Below, piece by piece: positions 45,721-58,319 of a stretch of 64,000 nt of DNA. Origin of the DNA: Nilaparvata lugens (taxonomy: Eukaryota > Arthropoda > Insecta > Hemiptera > Delphacidae). The stretch's first letter is position 1. Each line of letters begins with the position of its first letter. A model generated the notes under the pieces. The model saw only the letters and a list, made by a program, of their open reading frames with translations. It had not been told where the DNA came from and made no database searches. The stretch spans positions 2,238,742 to 2,302,741 of the forward strand of contig NC_052517.1 in NCBI RefSeq assembly GCF_014356525.2, in the 5' to 3' direction. Position numbers and translations under genes: made by a program.

Positions 45721-46043
45721 TCATGGTATTTCAATGGCTTTATACTATAAATTTATTAATAGTCCCAGAGCTCAATGAAATATAGTGCTTTCAAGATAAA
45801 TAGAAACAGGTTTTCAATATGAGATCACTAACAAAATATCCTAGCTGAGATAAAAAGCTCTGAATGCACATGTCTAGAATATAATAATTGATGATTTTAT
45901 ACGAGAATGAACAGTAAATATTACATCAGATATACCGGTATCAGATATCCTCTATAGAAGGTAAAAATTTCCAAATGATTCCCAACTTCTTCTCCGATTA
46001 CTGTCGACTACTGTCTATTATTAGTGTGTTGTTGGGAGTGTAA

Positions 46044-46345
46044 GGGCCATTTGCACAGTGTAAGTTTAAGCTAAAGCTTAAACCAAATTTGTTTTTTTTT
46101 TTTGGTTTAAACTAATATTCCGTTTGCACAGTATCAGTTTAAACTCTGTGTTGAGTTTAAACTCTTGGAAAGTTTAAACCTCCAAAGCAGTAGGTTTAAA
46201 CCAAATAATTTGGATTAACTTGACATCTGTAAAGATTTGATGGGGAACAGCTGATAGTAAATTATTTTTCAACGGTTGTTTCTAATGCTTCTGTAGACGA
46301 TAGTAATTATTATTTAGGTTATAGTGAATCATTATTTGAATGTGA

Positions 46346-46388
<43 letters not shown>

Positions 46389-47079
46389 TTATATCAGAAA
46401 TTATATCAGAAAAACATGCACAAAATGAAAGGATACGGAAAGCTCGTAAAGCCTAGGGCTAGTGCAATATATTTATAATAAGAGATGTATGTCTATCAAT
46501 ACCAAAATCAAACATTATAACGCAGTAATCAAGCCAACAATGTTGTATGCCAGCGAGACCCTAACACTTAGCAGAAAAACAGATACTGAAAATTTGAAAA
46601 AGAAGAAAGGAAGATAATTAGAAAAATACTTGGACCAAGAAAGACCGAAGATGGTTATAGACTACAGAAAACAGCCAAAGTTGAAGAATACTCTAACATA
46701 GAAGCAGACATCAGGAAAAGGCGCCTTAAATTTTATGGTCACATAATGAGGCTTCCAGATCACAGACTTACAAAAAGAATAGTAACATATGTAGCAACCC
46801 TTAGTAATGGAGGTGCATGGATGAAAAACGTCAAGAAGGACTTAATACTTGCTAACATTAACAATGATGAAATATACAACAGGAACAGTTTCAGAGAAAA
46901 GGTTGAAAAATGGAAGTTAAACCAGAGATGACTGTGCCAAGAGTGGGAACAAAATGGAGTGAAGCAAGGAAAGCGGAGTTCTCACTGAAAATGAAAAACT
47001 GGTGGATTGATAAAAAGAACAAGAAAAACAAAAAATGAACAAATTTTGCTCAGCGTCTTCCATCTGGGAGCTTGACGGC

Positions 47080-47140
<61 letters not shown>

Positions 47141-47888
47141 TTATTTGCCAAAAACAAAATTACATAATTATTATAATGGAAGAATTGATAGAATTTTTGA
47201 TGCGATTGATAAAGATGACTGCGAAGAAATTTTGAAAGAGAAAAATATTAGGCTAAAACGAATCATTTAAATTTCTGGGATGATGGAAAAATTTTTAACG
47301 GTTTTGTTTGAGTAAAGCAATTGCCAATTTAGTAGCCTATTTGATTAAATATACCACTTGCTAGAAAATAAGACAATTTTTAACAGTGGTCTTTGATTTG
47401 AAAACATGTTCTTGAAACACATAAGAAATATTTTTCTTTCGAAAGATTTTTATTAAACGAGGAAGACCTTAGTAGATTTAAGCGTAACAAAATAACTTTT
47501 TCTTGCATTCTAAAATATATTTTTTGGTGCCTACTAAATATAAGTTTGTATCTAATAGTAAAATAGCATTTTGTCAATTTTTTGATCGCTTTTCACTTTT
47601 ATTACCGTACAGCTTACAGCTCTGTGGATTTTGAATTTGAACAAGGAAATAGTAGCTACATAACCTCAATTCACTGATGGTTTGTAAACAAATAACAAAT
47701 TTCCTGTAAAATTAGCCTTCCTGATATTATGAACAATGATATTCTATTACAAACTTAACGCTAAACTAGTTTAACTTAAACTGGATTAGTAAATGCTCTG
47801 AGAAAACCGATTCAAGTTTAAACTTTTAGATTAACTTAAACTCGATTAACTTAATCAAGTTTAGCAGTCTATACTGTGCAAACGGCCC
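46044..47888. mobile_element. Harbinger-like TIR element, 1845 bp, in the Sat143 array
   Basis: Starts GGGCCATTTGCACAGTGTAA and ends TATACTGTGCAAACGGCCC. The ends are inverted and flanked by TAA at 46041-46043 and 47889-47891. A three-base TAA/TTA duplication with G-rich termini fits the PIF/Harbinger superfamily. Subterminal regions have many GTTTAAAC-type words. No transposase is present; the interior holds a retrotransposon fragment, so it is non-autonomous. Its right third recurs at 1-686. Confidence 0.8.
46500..47140 (+). pseudogene. Non-LTR retrotransposon ORF2 C-terminal fragment with (AAT)n tail
   Basis: Broken frames read KPTMLYASETLTL, then RKILGPRKTEDGYRL and RRLKFYGHIMR, the conserved segment following the reverse transcriptase domain of many LINEs. 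There is at least one frameshift (near 46600). The longest intact piece is 46746-46931. The fragment ends in an (AAT)n run at 47081-47140, a LINE-type tail. It lies inside the Harbinger-like element, and another AAT run lies at 46350-46390. Confidence 0.7.
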
Positions 47889-49151
47889 TAAGTGTGTAAG
47901 AAGGGCAAAGTATGAGAGACTACCAGCGTCTCATAGCTTCACCAAAAACAACTACTAGGACTATCGGCTTCAGTTAACACTCACATTTGCAACATAGACA
48001 CCCTATACACTGTCTATTATTAGTGTGTTGTGGGAGTGTAAGAGTGTAAGAAGGGCACAGTATGAGAGACTACCAGCGTCACATAGCTTCACAAAAACAA
48101 CTACTAGGACTATCGGCTTCAGTTAACACTCACATTTGCAACATAGACACCCTATACACTGTCTATTATTAGTGTGTTGTTGGGAGTGTAAGAGTGTAAG
48201 AAGGGCACAGTATGAGAGACTACCAGCGTCACTAGCTTCACCAAAAACAACTACTAGGACTATCGGCTTCAGTTAACACTCACATTTGCAACATAGACAC
48301 CCTATACACTGTCTATTATTAGTGTGTTGTTGGGAGTGTAAGAGTGTAAGAAGGGCACAGTATGAGAGACTACCAGCGTCACATAGCTTCACCAAAAACA
48401 ACTACTAGGACTATCGGCTTCAGTTAACACTCACATTTGCAACATAGACACCCTATACACTGTCTATTATTAGTGTGTTGTTGGGAGTGTAAGAGTGTAA
48501 GAAGGGCACAGTATGAGAGACTACCAGCGTCACATAGCTTCACAAAAACAACTACTAGGACTATCGGCTTCAGTTACCTGTGACATTTGCAACATAGACA
48601 CCCTATACACTGTCTATTATTAGTGTGTTGTTGGGAGTGACTTAGCAGAAAAACAGATACTGAAAATTTGAAAAAAGAAAAAGGAAGATATTAGAAAAAT
48701 ACTTGGACCAAGAAAGACCGAAGATGGTTATAGACTACAGAAAACAGCCAAAGTTGAAGAATACTCTAACATAGAAGCAGACATCAGGAAAAGGCGCCTT
48801 AAATTTTATGGTCACATATGAGCTTCCAGATCACAGACTTACAAAAGAATAGTAACATATGTAGCAACCCTTAGAGGGAGGATAATGAAGTGCAGGAATG
48901 AAACGTCAAGAAGGCACTTAATACTTGCTAACATTAACAATGATGAAATATACAACAGAACAGTTTCAGAGAAAAGGTTGAAAAATGGAAGTTAACCAGA
49001 GATGACTGTGCCAAGAGTGGGAACAAAATGGAGTGAAGCAAGGAAAGCGGAGTTCTCACTGAAAATGAAAAACTGGTGGATTGATAAAAAGAACAAGAAA
49101 ACAAAAATGAACCAAATTTGCTCAGCGTCTTCCATCTGGGAGCTTGACGGC

Positions 49152-49207
<56 letters not shown>

Positions 49208-50700
49208 TTTATTTGCCAAAAACAAAATTACATAATTATTATAATGGAAGAATTGATAGAAGTTTTTTGATGCGATTGATAAAGATGACTGCGAAGAAAT
49301 TTTGAAAGAGAAAATATTAGGCTAAAACGAATCATTTAAATTTCTGGGATGATGGAAAATTTTTAACGGTTTTGTTTGAGTAAAGCATTGCCAATTTAGT
49401 AGCCTATTTGATTAAAATATACCACTTGCTAGAAATAAGACAATTTTTAACAGTGGTCTTTGATTTGAAAACATGTTCTTGAAACACATAAGAAATTTTT
49501 CTTTCGAAGATTTTATTAAACGAGGAAGACCTTAGTAGATTTAAGCGTAACAAAATAACTTTTCTTGCATTCTAAAATATATTTTTTGGTGCCTACTAAA
49601 TATAAGTTTGTATCTAATAGTAAAATAGCATTTTGTCATTTTTTGATCGCTTTTCACTTTTATTACCGTACAGCTTACAGCTCTGTGGATTTTGAATTTG
49701 AACAAGGAAATAGTAGCTACATAACCTCAATTCACTGATGGTTTGTAAACAAATAACAAATTTCCTGTAAAATTAGCCTTCCTGATATTATGAACAATGA
49801 TATTCTATTACAAACTTAACGCTAAACTAGTTCAACTTAAACTGGATTAGTAAATGCTCTGAGAAAACCGATTCAAGTTTAAACTTTCAGATTAACTTAA
49901 ACTCGATTAACTTAATCAAGTTTTAGCAGTCTATACTGTGCAAACGGCCCTAAGTGTGTAAGAAGGGCAAAGTATGAGAGACTACCAGCGTCTCATAGCT
50001 TCACCAAAAACAACTACTAGGACTATCGGCTTCAGTTAACACTCACATTTGCAACATAGACACCCTATACACTGTCTATTATTAGTGTGTTGTGGGAGTG
50101 TAAGAGTGTAAGAAGGGCACAGTATGAGAGACTACCAGCGTCACATAGCTTCACAAAAACAACTACTAGGACTATCGGCTTCAGTTAACACTCACATTTG
50201 CAACATAGACACCCTATACACTGTCTATTATTAGTGTGTTGTTGGGAGTGTAGAGTGTAAGAAGGGCACAGTATGAGAGACTACCAGCGTCACATAGCTT
50301 CACACAAAAAACAACTACTAGGACTATCGCTTCAGTTAACACTCACATTTGCAACATAGACACCCTATACACTGTCTATTATTAGTGTGTTGTTGGGAGT
50401 GTAAGAGTGTAAGAAGGCACAGTATGAGAGACTACCAGCGTCACATAGCTTCACCAAAAACAACTACGGACTATCGGCTTCAGTTAACACTCACATTTGC
50501 AACATAGACACCCTATACACTGTCTATTATTAGTGTGTTGTTGGGAGTGTAAGAGTGTAAGAAGGGCACAGTATGAGAGACTACCAGCGTCACATAGCTT
50601 CACCAAAAACAACTACTAGGACTATCGGCTTCAGTTACCTGTGACATTTGCAACATAGACACCCTATACACTGTCTATTATTAGTGTGTTGTTGGGAGTG
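46566..50700. repeat. Tandem duplication C (period about 2.07 kb)
   Basis: 46566-48637 recurs from 48638. At the joint a satellite unit jumps directly into CTTAGCAGAAAAACAGATAC, in the middle of the retrotransposon fragment, without the left half of the Harbinger-like element. Copy 2 has many extra single-base deletions and a scrambled patch near 48873-48900. The variant unit CCTGTGACATTTG marks the same place in both (48575 and 50636). Confidence 0.88.
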
Positions 50701-52834
50701 TAAGAAGGGCACAGTATGAGAGACTACCAGCGTCACATAGCTTCACAAAAACAACTACTAGGACTATCGGCTTCAGTTAACACTCACATTTGCAACATAG
50801 ACACCCTATACACTGTCTATTATTAGTGTGTTGTGGGAGTGTAAGAGTGTAAGAAGGGCACAGTATGAGAGACTACCAGCGTCACATAGCTTCACCAAAA
50901 ACAACTACTAGGACTATCGGCTTCAGTTACACTCACATTTGCAACATAGACCCCTATACACTGTCTATTATTAGTGTGTTGTGGGAGTGTAAGAGTGTAA
51001 GAAGGGCACAGTATGAGGACTACCAGCGTCACATAGCTTCACCAAAAACACTACTAGGACTATCGGCTTCAGTTAACACTCACATTTGCAACATAGACCC
51101 CTATACACTGTCTATTATTAGTGTGTTGTGGGAGTGTAAGAAGGGCACAGTATGAGAGACTACCAGCGTCACATAGCTTCACCAAAAACAACTACTAGGA
51201 CTATCGGCTTCAGTTAACACTCACATTTGCAACATAGACACCTATACACTGTCTATTATTAGTGTGTTGTGGGAGTGTAAGAAGGGCACAGTATGAGAGA
51301 CTACCAGCGTCACATAGCTTCACCAAAAACAACTACTAGGACTATCGGCTTCAGTTAACACTCACATTTGCAACATAGACACCCTATACACTGTCTATTA
51401 TTAGTGTGTTGTTGGGAGTGTAAGAAGGGCACAGTATGAGAGACTACAGCGTCACATAGCTTCACCAAAAACAACTACTAGGATTATCGGCTTCAGTTAA
51501 CACTCACATTTGCAACATAGACACCCTATACACTGTCTATTATTAGTGTGTTGTGGGAGTGTAAGAAGGGCACAGTATGAGAGACTACCCGTCACATAGC
51601 TTCACAAAAACAACTACTAGGATTATCGGCTTCAGTTACACTCACATTTGCAACATAGACACCTATACACTGTCTATTATAGTGTGTTGTTGGGAGTGTA
51701 AGAAGGCACAGTATGAGAGACTACCAGCGTCACATAGCTTCACCAAAAACACTACTAGGACTATCGGCTTCAGTTAACACTCACATTGCAACATAGACAC
51801 CCTATACACTGTCTATTATTAGTGTGTTGTGGGAGTGTAAGAAGGGCACAGTATGAGAGACTACCAGCGTCACATAGCTCACCAAAAACAACTACTAGGA
51901 CTATCGGCTTCAGTTAACACTCACATTTGCAACATAGACACCTATACACTGTCTATTATTAGTGTGTTGTTGGGAGTGTAAGAAGGGCACAGTATGAGAG
52001 ACTACAGCGTCACATAGCTTCACCAAAAACAACTACTAGGACTATCGGCTTCAGTTAACACTCACATTTGCAACATAGACACCCTATACACTGTCTATTA
52101 TTAGTGTGTTGTTGGGAGTGTAAGAGTGTAAGAAGGGCACAGTATGAGAGACTACCAGCGTCACATAGCTTCACCAAAAACAACTACTAGGACTATCGGC
52201 TTCAGTTAACACTCACATTTGCACATAGACACCCTATACACTGTCTATTATTAGTGTGTTGTTGGGAGTGTAAGAGTGTAAGAAGGGCACAGTATGAGAG
52301 ACTACCAGCGTCACATAGCTTCACCAAAAACAACTACTAGGACTATCGGCTTCAGTTACCTGTGACATTTGCAACATAGACACCCTATACACTGTCTATT
52401 ATTAGTGTGTTGTTGGGAGTGTAAGAAGGGCACAGTATGAGAGACTACCAGCGTCACATAGCTTCACCAAAAACAACTACTAGGATTATCGGCTTCAGTT
52501 AACACTCACATTTGCAACATAGACACCCTATACACTGTCTATTATTAGTGTGTTGTTGGGAGTGTAAGAAGGGCACAGTATGAGAGACTACCAGCGTCAC
52601 ATAGCTTCACCAAAAACAACTACTAGGATTATCGGCTTCAGTTAACACTCACATTGCAACATAGACACCCTATACACTGTCTATTATTAGTGTGTTGTTG
52701 GGAGTGTAAGAAGGGCACAGTATGAGAGACTACCAGCGTCACATAGCTTCACCAAAAACAACTACTAGGACTATCGGCTTCAGTTAACACTCACATTTGC
52801 AACATAACGGTCCTTTACCATGGCATATCACCAT

Positions 52835-53227
52835 AAATGATACAGTATCAACACAATATGATACAGTATCATCTCAGCTTGATACCCAACACCATAATTT
52901 GATACAAAAACTTCCAAACTTTGAATGAATTCTACAAACCATGGCATATCTTCTTATGCTATATTTTCTGTATGCTATCCTCTACCACCTCCACAATGTT
53001 TTCAGAACACAATGTAATCATCAAAATATCTATTCTCAATTATGAGACTTTATTATTTAAAAATAATTTCCTTGAGAGTGAATCATGATTGATCACTTTG
53101 AACAAAAATTGACAGTAGCTATTAATTAGATATACTAGTATCAGCCATACTCTATAGAAGGCAGTGGCAATGCAAAGAATCGGCCACGTTGTTCAACTAT
53201 CTTTCTCCACTGTAGATCTCACTATAA
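52835..53227 (+). repeat. GATAC module plus reversed MITE-1 half
   Basis: AATGATACAGTATCAACACA and CAAACTTTGAATGAATTCTA (as in 39765-40305) are followed by a MITE-1 half with CTCTATAGAAGGCAGTGGCA and a decayed terminus TAGATCTCACTATA. Duplicated at 54900-55290. Confidence 0.75.
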
Positions 53228-53423
53228 AAGAAATTACATTCAACCAATGATCAGAATTTAATATACAATATATTGATTAAAAGTCTCACTATAGATTGTA
53301 TTAGGCAATGAAATTGATGAAGGAACAGGTTAGGCAACCCGCATTACATTAATGCTATACTTTTTTTAGCCGGTAGAGATATGTGTGAAATCTGAAGGGG
53401 AAAGATAGGCAACACTTCTTACA

Positions 53424-53904
53424 CCAAAAATCTGGTGTGGTACACTCACACAACTTTCCTTGCTCATATTTGAAACTACGATCAGACTTCTGTATATGTG
53501 TATATAATTGTTTTCAGAGAACTTTTTCTTTGTGTGAATTGTGAAATTCGATGATTTTTTTAGTCGTCATTTTTTTTAAAGTCGTAAAAACAGCTGTTCT
53601 ACAGATGAAATATCTCGACTATGTGTTCTTTTTATGAACTGCGCTACCTACCTACCTCATGCACGAGAAGGAGGTTACTAAGTCCATTTCTCAAGGATGT
53701 GGTGGACCCCTCATTGGTTTCCCAGAAAGGAGACTCATGCCAGTTGATAGAGTTGATAAATAACTATACAGGGTATGAATTTGAAAAAATCGGTCGTTAT
53801 TTTTGAGAAAATCGTAAAAACATGGCTTTAGTAATTATCCGCCATTTTTCTCAAGAATTTTACGGAGCTCCTGCAATTTTCCAGAAATGAGACTCATGTC
53901 AGTG
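53424..53904 (-). repeat. R1 copy truncated at the duplication joint
   Basis: Begins AATCTGGTGTGGTACACTCA and breaks at 53904. The 61-aa frame at 53621-53806 is part of it. Confidence 0.7.
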
Positions 53905-55489
53905 TAAGAAGGGCACAGTATGAGAGACTACCAGCGTCACATAGCTTCACCAAAAACAACTACTAGGACTATCGGCTTCAGTTAACACTCACATTTGCAA
54001 CATAGACACCCTATACACTGTCTATTATTAGTGTGTTGTTGGGAGTGTAAGAAGGGCACAGTATGAGAGACTACCAGCGTCACATAGCTTCACCAAAAAC
54101 AACTACTAGGACTATCGGCTTCAGTTAACACTCACATTTGCAACATAGACACCCTATACACTGTCTATTATTAGTGTGTTGTTGGGAGTGTAAGAGTGTA
54201 AGAAGGGCACAGTATGAGAGACTACCAGCGTCATAGCTTCACCAAAAACAACTACTAGGACTATCGGCTTCAGTTAACACTCACATTTGCAACATAGACA
54301 CCCTATACACTGTCTATATTAGTGTGTTGTTGGGAGTGTAAGAGTGTAAGAAGGGCACAGTATGAGAGACTACCAGCGTCACATAGCTTCACCAAAAACA
54401 ACTACTAGGACTATCGGCTTCAGTTACCTGTGACATTTGCAACATAGACACCCTATACACTGTCTATTATTAGTGTGTGTTGGGAGTGTAAGAAGGGCAC
54501 AGTATGAGAGACTACCAGCGTCACATAGCTTCACCAAAAACAACTACTAGGATTATCGGCTTCAGTTAACACTCACATTTGCAACATAGACACCCTATAC
54601 ACTGTCTATATTAGTGTGTTGTTGGGAGTGTAAGAAGGGCACAGTATGAGAGACTACCAGCGTCACATAGCTTCACCAAAAACAACTACTAGGATTATCG
54701 GCTTCAGTTAACACTCACATTTGCAACATAGACACCCTATACACTGTCTATATTAGTGTGTTGTTGGGAGTGTAAGAAGGGCACAGTATGAGAGACTACC
54801 AGCGTCACATAGCTTCACCAAAAACAACTACTAGGACTATCGGCTTCAGTTAACACTCACATTTGCAACATAACGGTCCTTTACCATGGCATATCACCAT
54901 TAATGATACAGTATCAACACAATATGATACAATATCATCTCAGCTTGATACCCAACACCATAATTTGATACAAAAACTTCCAAACTTTGAATGAATTCTA
55001 CAAACCATGGCATATCTTCTTATGCTATATTTTCTGTATGCTATCCTCTACCACCTCCACAATGTTTTCAGAACACAATGTAATCATCAAAATATCTATT
55101 CTCAATTATGAGACTTTATTATTTAAAAATATATTTCCTTGAGAGTGAATCATGATTGATCACTTTGAACAAAAATGACAGTAGCTATTAATTAGATATA
55201 CTAGTATCAGCCATACTCTATAGAAGGCAGTGGCAATGCAAAAAATCGGCAACGTTGTTCAACTATCTTTCTTCACAGTAGATCTCACTATAAAAGAAAT
55301 TACATTCAACAATGATCAGAATTTAATATACAATATATTGATTAAACATCTCACTATAGATTGTATTAGGCAATGAAATTGATGAAGGAACAGGTTAGGC
55401 AACCCGCATTACATTAATGCTATACTTTTTTTAGCCGGTAGAGATATGTGTGAAATCTGAAGGGGAAAGATAGGCAACACTTCTTACAC

Positions 55490-56336
55490 CAAAAATCTGG
55501 TGTGGTACACTCACACAACTTTCCTTGCTCATATTTGAAACTACGATCAGACTTCTGTATATGTGTATATATAATTGTTTTCAGAGACCTTTTTCTTTGT
55601 GTGAATTGTGAAATTCGATGATTTTTTTAGTCGTCATTTTTTTAAGTCGTAAAAACAGCTGTTCTACAGATGAAATATCTCGACTATGTGTTCTTTTTAT
55701 GAACTGCGCTACCTACCTACCTCATGCACGAGAAGGAGGTTACTAAGTCCATTTCTCAAGGATGTGGTGGACCCTCATTGGTTTCCCAGAAAGGAGACTC
55801 ATGCCAGTTGATAGAGTTGATAAATAACTATACAGGGTATGAATTTGAAAAAATCGGTCGTTATTTTTGAGAAAATCGTAAAAAACATGGCTTTTTAGTA
55901 ATTATCCGCCATTTTTCTCAAGAATTTTACGGAGCTCCTGCAATTTTCCCAGAAATGAGACTCATGTCAGTTGATAGGGCTTATAAATAGCTATCCATTA
56001 TATAAATTTGAAGAAAATTGTTAGTGCCGTTTTCGAGAAAACCGTGAAAAACATGGTTTTTTAGTAATTATCCGCCATTTTTCCCACCATCTTGAATTGA
56101 ATTTCTTTTTGTCGGATCCTCATGGTATAAGGACCTTGAGTTTAAAATTTCAAGTCAATCGGTTAATTAGGAATGGAGTTATGGTGTTCAAAGACATACA
56201 CACACACAGACCAACACCCAAAAATCATGTTTTTGGACTCAGGGGACCTTGAAACGTATAGAAAACTTGAAATTGGGGTACCTTAATTTTTTGGGAAGCA
56301 ATACTTTCCTTACCTATGGTAATAGGGCAAGGAAAG
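55490..56336 (-). repeat. R1 copy, complete
   Basis: From AATCTGGTGTGGTACACTCA to GGTAATAGGGCAAGGAAAGTA, a different subfamily from 23519-24347 with three successive GATAGAG/GATAGGG-TTATAAATA-type segments. Non-coding. Confidence 0.75.
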
Positions 56337-56360
56337 TAAAAAAACCTTCAGAAAATTCTT

Positions 56361-56742
56361 TAGTGAGGTCTACTTTATAATGGCAGTATTTGATAAATAT
56401 TGGTATTGCTATCCTTGTCTATCATTCCACAAAGCAGATAGCTCTATCCTGTTTTGTGTCAAATTATGGTGTTGTGTATCAAGTTGAGATGATACTGTAT
56501 CATATTGTCAAACACTGATTGCTATAGTGAGATCCACGTTATAATGGCAGCATTTGATTACATTGGTGTTGCTATCCTTGTCTATCATTCCACAAAACAG
56601 ATAGCTCTATCCTGCTCTGTATAAAGTTGGGATGATACTGTATCATATTGTCGAAAGCCAATTGCCATAGTGAGGTCCACGTTATAATGGCAGTATGTGA
56701 TAAACATTGGTGTTGCTATCCTTGTCTATCATTTCACAAATG
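56361..56742 (-). repeat. Sat186-type reversed units (two and a part)
   Basis: Unit starts near 56361, 56522 and 56666 with diverged termini (TAGTGAGGTCTACTTTATAA). The last unit is cut at CATTTCACAAA by the R1 copy beginning at 56746. Confidence 0.85.
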
Positions 56743-56745
56743 TGT

Positions 56746-57412
56746 ATGTGCGTCTGTGTACACGATATCTCATCTCCCAGTTAACGGAATGACTTGAAAT
56801 TTGGAACGTATGGTCCTCACACTATAAGGATCCGACACGAACAATTTCGATCAAATGCAATCCAAGATGGCGACTAAAATGGCGAAAATGCTGTCAAAAA
56901 CAGGGTTTTTCGTGATTTTCTCGAAAACGGCTCCAACGATTTCGATCAAATTCATACCTGAAATAGTCATTGATAAGCTCTATCAACTGTAACAAGTCAT
57001 ATATCTGTAAAAATTGCAGGAGCTTTGCCCCATCTTTGCAAAGTTTGATTTAAGAATCTCAATTTTCAGCCTTCATATACAATTTAAACAGAAAATTTCA
57101 AGTGGAAAAGATTGAGCATGAAAATCTCTGCAATTAATGTCCAGTAGCATTCCCACCTAAAATTGAAAATAAGCTTGAAAATCGAGAAAATGTGATTATT
57201 TAATTGCAAACTGTTGGCAACTGTTGGTTCTATTAAATCATTCACTACGAAGAGATAGCAGACCCCGTGTGTCTTCAGCGTTATTGACCTATAACCAGCT
57301 GCCTCATATCTTTGAATAGTAGTAGACTTGAGATGCGCGAGAACACTTGCGTCAGATGATCAATTTTCATAACGACAAGGAAAGTTGTGTGAGTGCGCCA
57401 CACAAGATTTTT
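56746..57412 (+). repeat. R1 copy, 5' truncated
   Basis: From GTGTACACGATATCTCATCT to GACAAGGAAAGTTGTGTGAG, parallel to 23700-24347. Confidence 0.72.
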
Positions 57413-57767
57413 ATTATAGTATATTCTCGGTTTGCCAATCCAATCCAATCAGTCAATCATAGAGTTTCCTGTCGTTTTGTGCCGATAGAAAAAAACCTCG
57501 TGTGGCTTGGCCCTTGAATTAATTAGAACACAGGAACTCCAATCAGTTTTTCATAAATATTTTGAATAGAGTTAATAAGGTAATGTTATAAATACAGGAG
57601 AACACATTTTTACTAATAATTCTTTTATATTTCTTCACATCTATAGTGTATAGCTTCTTATAGGCTACTGATGTAATAAAAACAATTCAGAACAACGAAA
57701 AACTAATTGATAGATAACAAAAACCTCAAGGATTCCAAATATATTATTATAAACATACATTTAATAG
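57413..57767. other. No recognised feature
   Basis: AT-rich sequence between an R1 copy and the 21-bp array. No coding signal. Confidence 0.4.
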
Positions 57768-58167
57768 TCAAAATTAATCAATAGCTCCACAAAATTAATC
57801 AATAGCTCCACTAAATTAATCAGTGACTCCACAAAATTAATCAATAGCTCTACAAAATTAATCAGTGACTCCACAAAATTAATCAATAGCTCCACAGAAT
57901 TAATCAATAGCTCCACAGAATTAATCAATAGCTCCACAAAATTAATCAATAGCTCCACAAAATTAATCAGTGACCCCACAAAATTAATCAATAGCTCCAC
58001 AAAATTAATCAATAGCTCCACAAGATTAATCAGTGACTCCACAAAATTAATCATAGCTCCACAAAATTAATCAGTGACTCCACAAAATTAATCAATAGCT
58101 CCACAAAATTATCAGTGACTCCACAAAATTAATCAATAGCTCCACAAAATTAATCAATAGCTCCAAA
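57768..58167 (-). repeat. 21-bp tandem array, about 19 units
   Basis: Units AATTAATCAATAGCTCCACA and AATTAATCAGTGACTCCACA alternate irregularly. Because 21 is a multiple of three, the minus strand stays open for 97 codons (57761-58054) as a heptad INFVELL-like repeat, then breaks where single bases are missing at about 58053 and 58111. Most likely a minisatellite, not a gene. Confidence 0.88.
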
Positions 58168-58319
58168 CTTCATAATGAACTAGGAAATTTTTCTATAATG
58201 AGTTCACTTCAAATTGTCAGTATTTCGAAAGAATAACACCTTTGTTTCCCATTTAACTAACGCTGACGGCCTGAAGTAGATCCCACTCTAATTATCACAT
58301 TATTTATTCTTATCTCTAT

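Larger units (their letters stand above)
45993..54872 (+). repeat. Sat143 main array, interrupted by mobile DNA
   Basis: Units with CGGCTTCAGTTAACACTCAC and TGTCTATTATTAGTGTGTTG occupy 45993-46043 (edge), 47892-48637, 49951-52806 and 53905-54872, some 32 units of 143 or 153 bases. Variant units with CAGTTACCTGTGACATTTGC mark duplicated segments. Frames at 50865-51155 and 51577-51777 are repeat readings. The array ends at AACGGTCCTTTACCATGGCA. Confidence 0.93.
51836..55975. repeat. Tandem duplication D (period about 2.07 kb)
   Basis: About 51836-53904 recurs from 53905. Copy 1 stops in the middle of an R1 repeat (ATGAGACTCATGTCAG) and jumps into Sat143. Copy 2 reads on through the whole R1 element. 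Four satellite units, the CCTGTGACATTTG variant, and the flanking module follow in the same order in both copies. Confidence 0.88.

Noticed and set aside
46044..47888. LTR retroelement
   Set aside because: The ends are inverted, not direct, and flanked by TAA. The retrotransposon fragment inside is of non-LTR type.
47893..54872. CRISPR-like regular repeats
   Set aside because: Units of 143 or 153 bases are tandem without unique spacers, and the genome is eukaryotic.
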